NCBI GenBank assembly: GCA_029204225.1
Contig: CM055114.1
Location: 14,126,684-14,190,683, forward strand
Direction of reading: 5' to 3'
Length of the DNA stretch: 64,000 nt
Source: Diphasiastrum complanatum
Taxonomy: Eukaryota > Streptophyta > Lycopodiopsida > Lycopodiales > Lycopodiaceae
The notes beneath the pieces were generated by a model that saw only the letters and a list, made by a program, of their open reading frames with translations, was not told the DNA's origin and searched no databases. The stretch's first letter is position 1. The number at the start of each line of letters is the position of its first letter. This document shows positions 1 to 12,968 of the stretch, piece after piece. The position numbers and the translations under genes are program-made.

Positions 1-376
1 TTACATCCTTTTATAGCAGATCCAAACCCTATTTGGCCACTTTCATGGTGAAGACATATTAATACAGGACAAAGATGGAGGAGACATGCAAGCAATGGTT
101 GATTACTCACAATTGCTGTTATTTTCTAGAGATTTCAAAGTTGGAAGCATGGAGGAATCACTACATTTACATTCTATTTGGTTCTTCATGTTCTATTTAC
201 AACTTGATGTATAAAATTGATGTAAGAAATAGTGAAGCATCCAATATGGACACTATTCAATTATGAAAGTTACTATAAAACCATAGAAAGGAGGTCTATA
301 CTTAGGATGGAGATCATACTTAAGATGGATCAAAGTAGTGTGGTTAAATCTATGCTAATATTAGTTGATGAGGGAG

Positions 377-1480
377 TGTAAAAAACTGTCAACTAATTTG
401 TTTTTTTGGCATTTCTTGTGGCCAAAATGAAATCTCAACTTAGAGATAGCTTCATATTTGTCAATAAGGGCCTAAATAGTGTTTGTACTATTTTTGGCAA
501 GTAGATAAGTGGATGAGGTCAAGTTTGGACCCATTCTAATTGGCTAAACTACTGTATTTTCATGTTCATAATCATATCTTATTGATTTATGCAATTCTAG
601 CATGTTAATCTTGATAAATTTGTGAAAAATAGCCTATTTTGGCAAATCTAGCCATGTAGAACTTTGTAAATATTGTGTATAATTGGGTTCCACACAACCT
701 CCGACGTCGACTTATCAGACTTCTTCAAAAGTCGATGTGATGTGCCAACTCCAATATCATCAAATTGGCGGCTCAACCGTACTTCACCATGATCAGACAC
801 AATCTCCAGATATTGTCTGAAGGCAACTACCAATAGCGCGTAGTGCTCTAATTCTAATTGTAAAGATTACTATTTTTTTAATCAATTAGTCATGTGTATA
901 TATACAACAACTTATAAGTTGCTTCGGTTAAGCTCCTAGAACAAGTTACTACAACAAGCTCAATAATCTATCTGTCATTCAGAGCACAATTGTATTGCTC
1001 TTTCTCTCTGTTATTACAGAGTATTGACTTAGAGAGAACATGACTCTATTCTACATTCACACTGTATTTTCTACATGATTAATCAATCAATGTTCCAATA
1101 ATCTAGGTTTTGTATGTTGAATGTTTATTTCTTTTCATGTTTAGATAGATCTATCTTCACAAATAAATTTATTCGTAGATTAAACTGTTCTGTATGAGTA
1201 ATAGCGTTGTCAATTTACCACTTTAAAATACCTCACCTAAAATGCTTCCGCAAAGCTAAATCTGTAATCAAGGTATATGTTCATGGCTAGGGAATCGGCT
1301 TAGGCGATCCAACGACTTCAAGCTGTGATCAAGTAGGACAGACTTCGAGACATCGAAGTCAGTCTAATCTCTAAACCGATAGACTTAGTTGCATGCACCG
1401 AGGATTTCTTGTTGCTGCTCTTTTGCCACTACAGGCATTGTCGGTTGGTCCATCATTCGGATCCCAACAATTAGTTCATT
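377..1480 (+). repeat. Candidate LTR and leader of a retrotransposon
   Basis: A purine-rich tract (GATGAGGGAG) is followed directly by TGTAAAAAAC, the usual polypurine-tract/LTR-start arrangement. A TATA-like GTATATATAC lies near 896, followed by T-rich sequence of the kind found in LTR R/U5 regions. The LTR end and primer-binding site were not located, so the right border is a guess. Confidence 0.3.
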
Positions 1481-1499
1481 TTGTTAGGGACAGTAGATA

Positions 1500-2040
1500 A
1501 GCCATATATTAAAATTTACGGTAGCATATGATCATTAGTTGTTAATGGTAATTTAGGACTATAAATTTAGAAGAATAGATGATCATTAGGACAAGAAAAT
1601 TAGGCTAGATTAGATTGCCTTGTTAGGATTAGCCATAAGCTAGATAGATATATCCAGATAGTTAGCCGATAGCCTTAGTTCAGATAAATTAACCAGATAG
1701 TTAATTAGGATCTCGTTAGATAGACTAAATTCTAAGTAGATCAATAACATTCAATTAGATGACCCAGACCCTAGAAGACAGATTGGTTTAAACTAGTTAG
1801 TTTAGATCTAGGCAATTAGTCAGATAGATCTTAATGTAGCTAGACCAATAAGATCAGCTAGGACAGACTTAGGGTTAGTTTAGCCTTAGGATAATCGATC
1901 GTGATTCGTAGAGTAGCGTATCCAAGATTATAATATTTTTTAGGAATAGATCGTTTGGACAATTAAAAAAATTGATCCGATTAGATTAAAGCCCATAGCG
2001 TTGCCTAGCCTTAGTTTCTTTTAGGTCAACCCTTGTTAAT
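1500..2040. repeat. Low-complexity TTAGATAG-rich stretch
   Basis: Irregular repeats of TAGATAG, TTAGTTAG and GATTAG fill this stretch and no long reading frame is present. It could be the untranslated leader of the retroelement whose LTR may lie to the left. 2041-2781 also has no recognisable gene. Confidence 0.35.
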
Positions 2041-2781
2041 CCAAGCAGGGACTAGGTTAGATCTAGTTCAGTAGGTTAGATGTGTGGCATCAGACCCATG
2101 TATCTAAAATCCCACTTGTACAACTACCCTTACCTGATGTACAAAGCCCCAACTTGCTCTACCCATGTACAATGCCCCCAACCTGCCCTACCCATTTTCC
2201 CCCTTTTTCCTTTGTAAAAATGTCTTCAAAACACCCTGAGCGGCCCATAAAGAGTACTACTATTATTTTTGGTACTCCTATCCCTGTCAATATTGTCCTC
2301 TTTGCAGATGCACACATGGTCAATATGTCCAAAAAAACTCCAGTCTGGCTAAGAGTTGGGCTCAATTTTTTTATAAAACTACCATTTTTAATAAACAACG
2401 GGAGCTTTTGATTAGGAAATCTCTCAAATCTGGCAATGAATCGAGAAACGGACTGTGCACAGTGTAAACATTGATCTGGCATTAATAGGACCAACTTCTA
2501 AAAATAGCAGTAGGTGAGTAATTGCCACCCCTATATAAAGACGGGAGGGATCGAAGTTATTACTCGCATATTTTTCATGCATTTCTCGCCATTACTTGCC
2601 AATAGCCATCATTACTCGCCGATTCGATTTCTCACCATCAGACTCCCGACATTACTCGTCGACCTACCAACACACTCCAGACACCATTTTCTGCCATCTG
2701 TCATTACTACAAGAAATCACGTCCTTCCGCACTCATGGTTGCCCTGTGGTTTTGACAGTTGTCAGCCTAGCCAACATATAG

Positions 2782-3669
2782 GTACTCCTCAGCCATGGCC
2801 TTTATGTAGTCCATAAGGCCTTCGCCACTTTCGATACTGACCATTTCTCGGTCACCCATAAAGGACAAGACTATGTTGTCTCCCTTGACCCAACATTGGT
2901 CTCCCTGACGCTCAACCTTCCTCATACCACCCACCTACCGCAAACTCGAGCCCTTGCCAAATATGATGTTTCTATCTTTTTCCTCCCAGATCAGGGTGAC
3001 ATCAAGACTAAAACCAATGATGGATATCTGATTTCTCAAATCTGGAATCCTAATCTCCGAGAGGTGATAGATTTCCTATCTGTCACCATACTCGTGAGTT
3101 TCCATCGGCCACTCTGCGCACCCAAGATAATCGTGGCTATGATAGCCCACTCCGCATACCCAAGTAATCGTGGTTATGATAGCCCAAACACCATTTATAA
3201 TTGGGCTTCAGTTCTAATCAAGAAGCTACAAGCAGCTTTCAAATGCCCTACCAGGATAACCTACGGTGATCTTTTTACCACCCTAGCCATCGACCACCTA
3301 GAGAATCTAGATATCCAAACACCTCCCCATACTACCCAAGCAACTAGCCCATCTCAACCTTCCCCCAAAGACACAATTGCACAACTGGAGGCTGGCCAAA
3401 AGTCATCAGTCTTCACAACATCCCCCACACCATTCCTCGTTCATGCGCATACGAGCCTCGCACGCACCAGCCTTACTCACTCTTCCTCGTTTTTCAATAT
3501 CACATCTACAACCCCTAGCCCCATTTGTCCAGCTGCCACTTTGCCCATCCCATCAACAGTTTTGACAACCTCATCTTCCCCCATCACAACTCTAGCCATC
3601 ACCATGTCACCCCCATTACCGTCGCTCTTTCACTCACCTCATCTCCTATTCGCCCAATCATCATTCTGA
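2782..3669 (+). CDS. Unrecognised gag-like reading frame with Pro/Ser/Thr-rich tail
   Basis: One frame is open from just after a TAG at 2779 to a TGA at 3669, about 296 codons with no clear ATG at the left end, so it is probably the 3' part of something longer. The first 180 residues look globular and include a segment around the word YNWASVLIKKLQ that resembles the coat/gag-like helical domains of plant retroelements. The last 110 residues are a low-complexity tail of Pro, Ser, Thr and His built on TCACCAxxA-type DNA repeats that run on to about 3810. No zinc knuckle or protease is seen. The position after a candidate LTR and leader fits a gag gene, but the family is not recognised. It could instead be a broken host exon. 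Confidence 0.3.
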   Translation, partial: VLLSHGLYVVHKAFATFDTDHFSVTHKGQDYVVSLDPTLVSLTLNLPHTTHLPQTRALAKYDVSIFFLPDQGDIKTKTNDGYLISQIWNPNLREVIDFLSVTILVSFHRPLCAPKIIVAMIAHSAYPSNRGYDSPNTIYNWASVLIKKLQAAFKCPTRITYGDLFTTLAIDHLENLDIQTPPHTTQATSPSQPSPKDTIAQLEAGQKSSVFTTSPTPFLVHAHTSLARTSLTHSSSFFNITSTTPSPICPAATLPIPSTVLTTSSSPITTLAITMSPPLPSLFHSPHLLFAQSSF

Positions 3670-3925
3670 CCATAACCGCCATCACCACCCCTATCTTCAC
3701 TGCCATAACCACCCTTGTCATCACGACCATCGCTACCACCACCATTTCACCCATAACCACCATTTCCATAACTACACCTCTTCCTTCACCCATCTTAACC
3801 ATGCCACCTTCGGCCAGTTGGGACGCTCAGACAATGGGTTGCTGGACAGCCTTAACGGGCCTCCAACAACAATTTCACCAACTGCTCACTGAACAAAAGA
3901 TCCTTCAAGGATATTACTCTCTATA

Positions 3926-4266
3926 TAAATCTAGCTGGTTCACTCATCCATCTAACCATTACTAGATCTGATCTAAGCTATTGTGTTGGAAGATTGACTC
4001 AATTCATGCAAGATCCTAGTGAGGAGCATTGGAAACTAGGAAAGCGAGTTTTGAGGTACATCATTGGAACTCGGGATTTTGGCATATTTTATGAGGGATC
4101 ATCATCTAATCATTTTGGATTTTCAAATTCGAACTATGCTGGAGATGTAATGGATAGTAAATCCATTAGTACTTTGAATCTAACAAAGATGGAGTTTGCA
4201 TTGGACCACATATATCTAAATGAACAACGTCTAACAAATCTTTTATTGCATGCCTATGACTCGATT
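3926..4266 (+). pseudogene. Ty1/copia RT/RNase H fragment
   Basis: The frame reads TRSDLSYCVGRLTQFMQDP, then HWKLGKRVLRYI, then SNSNYAGD. These are the conserved blocks that join reverse transcriptase to RNase H in copia polyproteins (TRPDI...LSQFM; HW.A.KRVLRYLKGT; D.D.AGD). Only about 110 residues remain, the downstream RNase H core is lost, and the next copia piece is on the other strand, so this is a relic. Confidence 0.75.
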
Positions 4267-4411
4267 TAAAGGGAATCCTAATCTGCTATCCAAGGATGCA
4301 ACTATAATAGACAGGGAGGTTGACTTTGTCGGATGGATAGTTGAGATCAAGTGTTTGAGGTCGTTTAGACATGTACGAAACAAATGTATGACAGTTTCCT
4401 AATCGATGATG

Positions 4412-4636
4412 TCATAGTAATGTTTTATTGACAAGAACAAAGGTTTTCAAGGCTTGATTAGTATTAGAATAAAAATGCGCCAATCTATATAAGTTTTCAT
4501 GCCTCTTGCCAAGTGCAAGGATCTTACTTGTCCTATCAATAATTCGACATTGATCAGACTCGAACTGTACCTTATGACCTAAATCAATGATTCTACTTAG
4601 TGATAGCATATTTCTAGAGAGTTTAGAAACATACAA
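4412..4636 (-). pseudogene. Ty1/copia GAG-pre-integrase fragment
   Basis: A 74-residue frame reads VSKLSRNMLSLSRIIDLGHK, QFESDQCRIID and ALGKRHENLYRL. This is the segment between protease and integrase in copia elements (VP.L..NLLSVS.L...G, then G....LY.L). It has no partner domains and lies beside an RNase H relic on the opposite strand, which indicates nested or rearranged insertions. Confidence 0.7.
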
Positions 4637-5429
4637 AACATTTTATAGTAGTTCAATGCATTGCATGAATGAATTAAATAATAGACGTATGATCAACTAT
4701 TTATACTAAGCAAAAATGGGCATCTAGTAGGACAATTGATTAGGTCATGGATTATAATGGCTAGTTGGCCGTAGTGAGCTAGCATCCGTCCAGTTAGTAC
4801 TTTTTGGAAAGTCATTTGTGAAAGCCACATGTGAGCAATTTCCGTGTACTTCTGCAGACTGTGTAGAAACATGCATAAAACTATACAGCTGGGTAATAAG
4901 AAGATGAAGATTAAAAGATGGATTAGTCAATAATCAGGAGAATAATGCAACATTCGCCTCACATCCAGGTACGAAGCGATATATTTAACACCAATATGAA
5001 TGGTATTCTCACCCAATAGTACAATACAGTTCATGCACACATGAGAGACTTCAACATATACTAAAAATGATTGTTTTCAAGGATATGTTCTTGAAGAGCT
5101 TACGTTTCATGCTTTGATTTGATGGGAATGGTCTTACAACACTTAAAACAAGGTAAGGATTTATGAAACTTGAAGTGCCTACTATAGGTGGGCTATTTAC
5201 TTGTCTAGGGTTTGACTTTGGCAAGCTTGTATGGCATGGATTTGCCCAAGCTATAACCTGCTTGGACTCCTAACGGTTTTCGTGGGGGTGGGGCTAGTAT
5301 GGCACGGGGGATCTACCCTAATACCTAGCACTGATGCAAGAGTCAAGTCTCTTTGTATTCTTGTGTATTGCAAGATAGCTTGTTATGTTGTTGTCCCTTA
5401 TGTTAGCCCAACATAGGAATTTATTGTGG
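4637..5429. other. No gene recognised
   Basis: Short frames only, no conserved motif, AT-rich. Probably old repeat sequence. Confidence 0.4.
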
Positions 5430-6337
5430 CATGTGTTTTGTAAGTCCACAAATAAATTCAAATACAGGTGGCTGTGTTGTGAAAAATGCAAAAATAAGCT
5501 TGGTAGAGGCCAAAAATCTTGTATATAGATGATTACACATGTGTGGAGCTTGTTCCCACGTGTGAAAATAATGTACTTGTCATGTACCATAATCATATAG
5601 GTTGTACATATGACTTAATTCAAAATCTAGTGGCTAAAAAGGCCAAAAACTAGTTTTCCAGACATATGACACATGGCATCAATCTATTGATTGCATGAGC
5701 CACATCCTTTGGTTAGGTGTCATATCACATGTGTAGAGGACAGCTCACATGTGTGGAATAAGCTGAAGTAGGCGAATTTTGACTTCTAGAAGATTTCCAA
5801 GTAGATCTCAATATAGAAGGAAAATACACCAAAAGTGCTCAAAATAGAAGGTTTTGTCCAAGTGTCAGTTTTGCATGATGAATCATCATATGACAAAGCA
5901 CCTTCACACATGTGGGATCATAGGGATGATCAGTACCATGAGCTCCCACTTATTGTATATATAGAGCCACATTTGGCCATAATCAATGTGAGACACCAAT
6001 CTTGGTTTTGGAAGCAATTTTGAGTGATTCTCTCCATTTGTCTACATTTGTTTTGATTGTTTTGAGGTGCTATCAATGTGTACTTGATTTTCAGGTTGGA
6101 GTCCATACTCAGACAGGGTTTCACACGTGGGAAACCAGAAAGTACACCTACCTTCAATTAATGATTGTTCTTGTTAGGATTTTGTGTCTAGAATTGATCT
6201 AGATTGATCTTAATCTCAAGTAGATTGATAGATCAAGTAATTTGACAACCAATCCCTCTTGAGAATCAGATTAAGATCCACTCTTGGTCCTTTTTGTACC
6301 TTTTTGCACATGTGTTTTGTAAGCCCACAAGCAAATT
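5430..6337. repeat. LTR-like repeat bounded by a 29-bp direct repeat
   Basis: The word CATGTGTTTTGTAAG followed by (T/C)CCACAA occurs at 5430 and again at 6309. Between them are several CACATGTG/CACGTGTG palindromes and the start TGTGAAAAATGCAAAAA at about 5479, which matches the first bases of the copia LTR at 43554. This looks like remnants of that LTR family; exact borders are unclear. Confidence 0.4.
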
Positions 6338-6339
6338 AA

Positions 6340-7048
6340 GATTAGAAAAACCTTATACTTAGACCTTTTACTATTTAAGTTTAATTATTACAAACAATCA
6401 TTTGTAATGGTTCAAGTTAGAAAGTCTAAGTTTAAGATTTAGTTCCTAAGCTAAGTTAATTCCTAAGTTCAAGTTAAGTTTAATTCAAAGTTATTGTAAA
6501 TGCACTTCATTTGTTTAGAGAAGGCACTTTACAAGTTAATTAGCATTAAGCTTAGACTTAGTCCCATAAGCATATTAGAGCATAGGCCCACCACTCTTGC
6601 TATATACGGAAGTGGATGAGTGCCTTCAACAACACTTGTACAAGCTTTTGAATTAATAGAAATACCTTTGTGTCATCTTTCTATGCTTACTTGTGTTTCC
6701 ATTAATGATTGAATACCTTGTGGTAGGTGCTCGAGCCCCACCAGGCCTTTGCCTTTGGATTGTATAATTACTTATGGATACTTAGTTCATCTTCATCCCT
6801 TGTGGATTTAACTAGGTTTGTTTATGTTTGTTATGCTTTTTCACTATATGGGGGGCAGCCATAGTGATGTTTTCTATTCGAGTCGATACACTATCAAAAA
6901 ATTCTGAAAAATGCGAGTCAAGTTTTTGCTAAAGTAATTTTTCAAGCCTTCTTTCTTTTTGTGAATTTTTTCAAAGATAGATATAAATAAGGTGTTTTTC
7001 AAGATGTTCATTACCTTAATGGAATGGGCTTGAGCATGAATTCCAACA
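6340..7048 (-). repeat. Probable LTR of the copia element to the right (minus strand)
   Basis: Read on the minus strand, the copia pol relic ends, a short purine tract (TTGAGGAG) follows, and then TGTTGGAATTC, a typical copia LTR start, at 7048. The far end of the LTR was not identified. The 6340-6640 part is a plain AT-rich sequence. Confidence 0.45.
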
Positions 7049-9480
7049 CTCCTCAATGTGGATCTTGAAAAATTTTGATCTTCAGATTTAGTAGGTTGTT
7101 AAATCTGAGATGATGCTCTTTAGTTAGAGCCTTGGTGAAGTAATCTGCTGCCTATATTTTTGTCCTACGATAAATCAACAAAAATTTCTTTGCTTTGCAC
7201 TTTTTCTCTGAGATAGTGAATTTTGATATGTTTACTTCAGGAGTGGAATCTCGAATTCAGAAATAGTGCAATGGCACTTTGATTGTCACAGTAGAGGGTC
7301 GTTGGATGTGACTAGATAATTTTGATATTTGCAAGCAGATTCTTCAGCCAGATTGCCTCCTCGGTAGCATTTGTGGCAGCTATGTATTCCGATTCTGTGG
7401 AGGATAGTGCTACTGAGGTATGCTTCCAGCTGTTCCATGAAATCGAGTCTTGATTGAGCAAGAATACAAACCCAGATTTCGACTTTCTGGTATCAATATC
7501 TCCTACCTAATCTACATCTGTGTAGCCCTCTGGAATGTTGGCAGATTGATTGTCTTCTTAGGTGCCTTGTAGCTTGGATATACTTCATGACTTTCATGAG
7601 TGCCTTCCAATGGACTGGACCTGAATTTGAAAGAAATTGGCTGAGGGAGTTGATTGAATAGGCAAGGTTGGGTTGAGTACAAAGCATGGCATACATGAGT
7701 GACCTGATTATGGAGTGAAATGGATACTTCTTCATTTCCTTCTTCTCTGACTTGAATTTTGGAAATTGCTCCTTTGACAGCTTCAAACCAAAGTCGAGGG
7801 GGAAGTGACTCTGCTTGTACTCGGACATTCCATATTTCTTCAACACCTTGGTGAAGTATCTCTGCTGGCTGATGAAAATCTGCCTGCTGAGTCGAATTCA
7901 AAAAAATTTGAATTCCGAGACAGTAGCGTGCAGGACCCATATTTGTCATCTTGTATTCCTGTGCTAACATGCATTTGGTATCCATCAACAAATTCAGATT
8001 ATTGTTGAACAATAGAGTATCATCAACATACAGAGTAATGATGATGAAGAAATTCGATACAGACTTGAAATAAACATTCGAGTCTATTGAGTTTGGGATG
8101 AAACCATTTTCGATCAAGAAAGTATTAATTTTCTGAAACTAGACTCTTGGAGACTGTTTCAAACCATACAAAGCTTTATGAATTTTGCACACTAGGTGCT
8201 CTTGACCCTTCAGCTCAGATCCTTCAGGCTGAGACATGTAGATCTCCTCTTCAATGGTACCATTGAGGAATGCAGTTTGAACGTCCATTTGGTGAACTTC
8301 AAGATCGTGCATATGAAAAAAGTAAACGAATTGAAGCATGTTTTGCCATTAAGCTGAAGGTTTCTAAATAATCCAAATCTGGGATCTGGGAGAAGCCTTT
8401 GGCTACCAATCTAGCCTTGTATCGATTTATTTTCCCTTCAACATCATACTTCACCTTGAACAACCACTTGCATGGGATCAGTTTTGATCCTTTGGTAGTT
8501 TCGTTACAGTCCATATTTGATTCGCAATTAAAGAATCGAATTATACATCCATGGCCACTTTCACTGGTTAGGATCGAGGGTTGACATTGCCTCATGAACC
8601 GTATTTAGTTCATGCACAAACTAATAGGCCGGATCATCCATGAATTAAGATGGAGGCTGTCTGGATCGACTCGATCTTTTGGGTTGCAGTTCGATCCTTT
8701 GATGTTCTTCGATATGTTGAGATTCTAACTCACTTTCCAAATCGGTATCAATTTTTTGATTTTCGATCCCTGAGCTGTTTTTGATACTTGGATCAAAATT
8801 TAATTTTTTGATCCTAGGATCGAATTTTGACTGTTCGATCTTTGGGTCGGATTTGGCTGGAGCTTTTCTCTTATGGTCGAAAAATTGGTCTTCCATGAAT
8901 ATGATATCCCTGCTAGTGAAAGTCTCCTGATTTTCCAGATTGTAGAGTTTGTTTGTCTTGTGATCTGGGGAGTAGCCAATGAAAATCGATTTCCTACTCT
9001 TGTCATCCAACTTCTTTCTCAGATCTTCAGGGATCTGAGCGTAGGCAATGCAACCAACAACTCGAATATATTTTCAGTGATGGTTTCAGTCCAGTCCACA
9101 CCTCATAAGATATCTTGCCATTCAGGGCCTTAGTGATGGATCGATTCTACAATTGGTAGTCATGGAGACAGCTTCCGTCCAAAACTTCTTTGGAAGAAAA
9201 GCATGGGCCATCATGCTTTTGGCACTTTCAATAAGTGTCCGATTCATCATTTCTGCTACTCCATTGGAAGGAGGGGAGTAGCTCGTGGTGTATTGTTAAT
9301 GTATTCCACAGGCCCTGCAAAACTCCTTGAACTTGGTGGAGATGTATTCTCCCCCTCCATCAAAACGTATTGCTTTGATTGTTCTTTGGGTCTGATTTTC
9401 TGTAGATGCCTTGAACTGCTTGAAAAATCTGAAAGTATCAGATTTATTCTTCAAAAAGTAAGTAGCAGTTCTCATTTTTA
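7049..9480 (-). pseudogene. Degenerate Ty1/copia pol: integrase, RT and RNase H
   Basis: Read from 9480 to 7049 the copia order is clear although the frame is broken many times. The integrase end comes first (RFDGGGEYIS, second catalytic Asp), then the integrase C-terminal block (KSIFIGYSPDHK, about 9000). RT follows with CKWLFKVKYD and RYKARLVAKGF (about 8480), VQTAFLNG and ALYGLKQSP (about 8150-8290) and the catalytic YVDD (about 8020). RNase H follows with DTRKSKSGFVF, SWNSWKHTSVALSSTESEY and DNQSAIAL, ending at the polypurine tract near 7050. Several stops interrupt it (for example TAG in the RNase H part). It is truncated in the integrase core at 9480, where T-rich sequence begins, so gag and the 5' LTR are missing. 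Confidence 0.85.
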
Positions 9481-10140
9481 GTTTTTTTTGGGATTTTTTA
9501 CACAAAATTACTGTTTTGATTTGTGTGGGAATTTTTATGATATTTTGATTTTTTTTTAGTTTTTTTTTTTTCATAGCTTATTTTTGGTTTTTTGGGGATT
9601 TTTTTACGTAAAACTATTGCTTTGATTTTTTTGAAAATTTTTAGACTATTTTGATTTTTTAAGATTTTGTTCATTTTTCTAAGCTTATTTTTGGTTCTAT
9701 TTAGATTTTTTACATACATCAACACTTTTCAAGCTATCATATAGACTCTTCAACTAGTTGATTTTGCAATAATTGGGGACGTGAATTTCCATTTTACTAA
9801 AATGGACCCCCAAAAAATACTTTTTATTCTCAATTAACCTTTATTATGGAGTTATTATGTCTTCTTGACACGTGGCATAGCATTTGTCCCATAAGCATTT
9901 ATGGAATTTGACTATGAAAAAAAAACATAAATAAATCTCCCCACAATGCTTATTTACATTGTTTTCTAAAAATTTTAAGCTTTCTGATCCCAAAGTGAAT
10001 TGCAACTTGTATCAAATTTTCTTGCTCTTAAAATATGGTAAATTTTTTTAATCAATTTTTTTTTCAAGTTTTCTAGTTCTTTCAAGATAGTTTATATATC
10101 TCTCTCTCTCTCTTAAGATAATTATTTATATATCTCTCTC
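9481..10140. other. AT-rich stretch without a gene
   Basis: Long T runs with repeated GATTTTTT/TTTGGTTTT words to 9720, then AT-rich sequence. No coding signal. Confidence 0.4.
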
Positions 10141-10147
10141 TCTTGAA

Positions 10148-10332
10148 ATAATTATAAGGAAGAGAGAGCTCACCCGCCGCGGCGTATATATAATAATTAC
10201 AAGGAAGAGAGAGCCCACCCGCCGCGGCGGCTCTCTCCATTTTTTCTAGTAATAATATATATATATATATATAGATAGATAGATACTAATATTAAAGAGC
10301 CCACCGGTTGCGGCGGGTGGACTCTCTCCATT
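10148..10332. repeat. MITE-like inverted repeat with GC-rich arms
   Basis: The arm GAGAGAGCCCACCCGCCGCG (10209-10228) has its inverse GCGGCGGGTGGACTCTCTCC at 10313-10332, around an AT-rich centre of TA and GATA repeats. A partial extra copy of the left arm lies at 10151-10173. GC-rich ends around an AT-rich centre suit a small inverted-repeat element, here sitting inside LTR-like sequence. No target duplication was found. Confidence 0.5.
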
Positions 10333-10339
10333 GTTTATC

Positions 10340-10733
10340 ATTCAAGAAGATGAGTCAATCAAATTAGGAGGAGGAAAAGAAGGGGTCCAATCATGTCTCA
10401 CTCCTCTCCACCTCGAGTTGATATGAGTGATAGATCAATTCTATGTTAGTTTTTTGGAGATTGTGAGTGTTTCTACATTTTGAGTCTTTGAGAGCTCATG
10501 CATGTATTCTCTCTCTACCCGAGAGCAACCCACATTCTAAATTAGTTGTTTTCATCATGAGTTGCCTTTACATGTGAATGTATGATGGTGAATGATTTAT
10601 GCATGTTCTATGTGCCCTTGCCTTAGAATTTTCAAGATAGATCAATCAAGTGCAAGATCTTTGTGCAGTCACACACATCTTAGGAGATCATTCACACACT
10701 TTTGGAGTGTCCCACACGTGTGAAAATTTAACA
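10340..10733 (+). repeat. 3' part of a copia-type LTR
   Basis: This segment is similar to 43860-44290: GGTCCAATCATGT, then TTCTCTCTCTACCCGAGAGC, then CTTAGGAGATCAT, then CACACGTGTGAAAATT and a final ACA. It is therefore a second, diverged copy of the LTR family described at 43554-44290, with its left part lost or interrupted by the inverted-repeat element. Confidence 0.55.
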
Positions 10734-12968
10734 ACTCTTTCATCTGTAAGCCTTCTACTCTTTCACCATGTACTTTGTATAAAGTCTTTAATCTACGATT
10801 AGCATTTCAAGAGAAAAGAAGCTCAAAGTTTAAAAGATGGAAAGTGTTTTTTGTTGTGATTCACTTATGCATACTACGCCTACAATCTCATTTAGATGAG
10901 AGTGGATAAGAGAAAAGTCAAGTTCTTTAAATGTTTGCTTTCTTTCGTATTTCTTAAGGAATTTTTTGGCTCTAGAAAATTTGAGGTCAATGTTGTCCTT
11001 AAGGATGTCAAAGACATCATGTCTATAGTCCATTTTCCATAGTCATTTGTTTAGTTTCTAGGTGGGAAAAGTTAACACTTTACATTAGGTGGGATGATAG
11101 AGGGAGACCTATACAAAGGTGTCAAAACATTTGACGTCAATCCAATTGCCAAGGGGCCAAAGGCCAAAGTAGTAAAAATCTATCAAATCTAAAACAAAAA
11201 CCATTCAAGTACCATTGTTACAAATATGTTGTTTAGCAAGCGGAACAATGATTGACAAAGCCCACCAAATCAATTTTTTTTATCATGGAGTTCTGAGCTC
11301 TTGTCTCAACAAACATGTATCTATTGGGATCCTCCTTTCTCTTAAGGTACATGTTGAAGTCACCTGCTATGATGGATGGGTGAGAGTTGATAGAGTTGAT
11401 AAGCTCTCTGGAGTCAATATAGATGGTGTTATTTGGTTTCTTGTATAATGTTTGTGTTCATTAAAGAGAAAGAATGCCAAATATTTGGTGAAAAGGAATC
11501 TTCTATTGGGGGGGTGCGTTCCAAGTAACTACATCACAGAAGAAAACATTGTAACACAAAAATAAATTCTAATGTAGCATGAACTATTGTCTAGAAACCA
11601 ATAAATTTGGTCATTCAAAATGCACATGTCAGTGAAAGATCCAAAATGCACATGTCAGTAAAAGAAATCAAAACAAAAATTAACCTGAAATGTTTATGAA
11701 AGGAAAGGCATGGGCTTAGTGAGCTTTTCAAGCTTTCAACCCATGCCCAAGAGTGCCACGTTAAGCCCAAAAATCCTAGGCCAATACCTTCAACCTAAGC
11801 TTACTTGCAAGGGGGAGGAAAGGCGGGGTGGGGGGGGCAACACCAAACCATGAAGTCATTTTAGATTTTTCTTTTTCTTTTTGCTAGTTTTATTCCTAAC
11901 CTTACATTATAGCATAAACAAGTGCTAGTTCAGCGTTTAGGGTGCGATAATAGCTCTGTAGAGTGCAGACGATAGTCAATCGATTAACACACCATATAAC
12001 CTAATTTTTACTTCTAAGACTCCTTACGATTAATTTGAATTAAAATATGCTCAATGTTGAATGCTTAGTCCCCATTGGCTTCAATGCAGTTATACCTTAT
12101 AAATTAAAGATTTGAGAAGATTGAAATCGATAAAGCTCGATGAAAATACTCAGTAGTAGGTCTAAGGATACAAGCTTACTAATGATTGATCGATGATAGT
12201 AGACATTACACTTTAGCTTTAAGCAAGCTTCAAACAAGTTATTGGTCACATCATATATACATCAACTATAGAGTTGAATTCTATTTTCTTACCATTGATT
12301 CCTATATAGCAAATGCTAAGCATTTGGTGGCTTTAATGCTCATCCTTATAAGTCATAAATCAAGAAGAAACATGAGGAGCACTTGGAAATATCACATTCA
12401 TGCTCAATTTGTTGATCTAGTTAAAGTTTGAAGATTGCATCTGCACCTTATTAGCTTAAGGATAAATCAAATTTTCTATGCATGCGGCTGCTGTGCTCTT
12501 TAAACTGTAATTGTTTGTTGTATAGGGATCCAGTTAGTCATTTACAGGCTTCACTGGCCTGCTGACATATAATCTCATCTGCAACATCTTGAACTGTCCT
12601 GATATTCAATCAGAATATGTATGATCATGTGAATTTTAAGTGGGCTTTACCAATTTCTTAAGACAAGTTAATGATCCATAGGAACTGCAAATCATGTAAA
12701 GGAATGTGTACATGAGCATGCTGTGACTGGCAAGCTCTTTGTACCATCTTGCAACAATATCAGTAGTCAATCGTAACAAGAATGCAGCAGAGTTACCCAA
12801 AAGAAATTTATGCATGCAAAGATTGCTGAGCCTATTACAGATATACACTAAGTCAGTATGTCATCCATCATACAAGAAACTCCAAGAAATATTGTAAGCT
12901 TGCAAAAAAGTAGAAAAGTAGAAAATATACTTATTTTAAAGGGCAGGCACAGTTAAGTATCAAAAAAC
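10734..12968. other. Intergenic sequence and 3' flank of XRCC4
   Basis: No conserved coding block is visible on either strand. The right end, about 12600-12968, is the 3' flank and untranslated region of the minus-strand XRCC4 gene; no perfect AATAAA signal was found. Confidence 0.4.
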
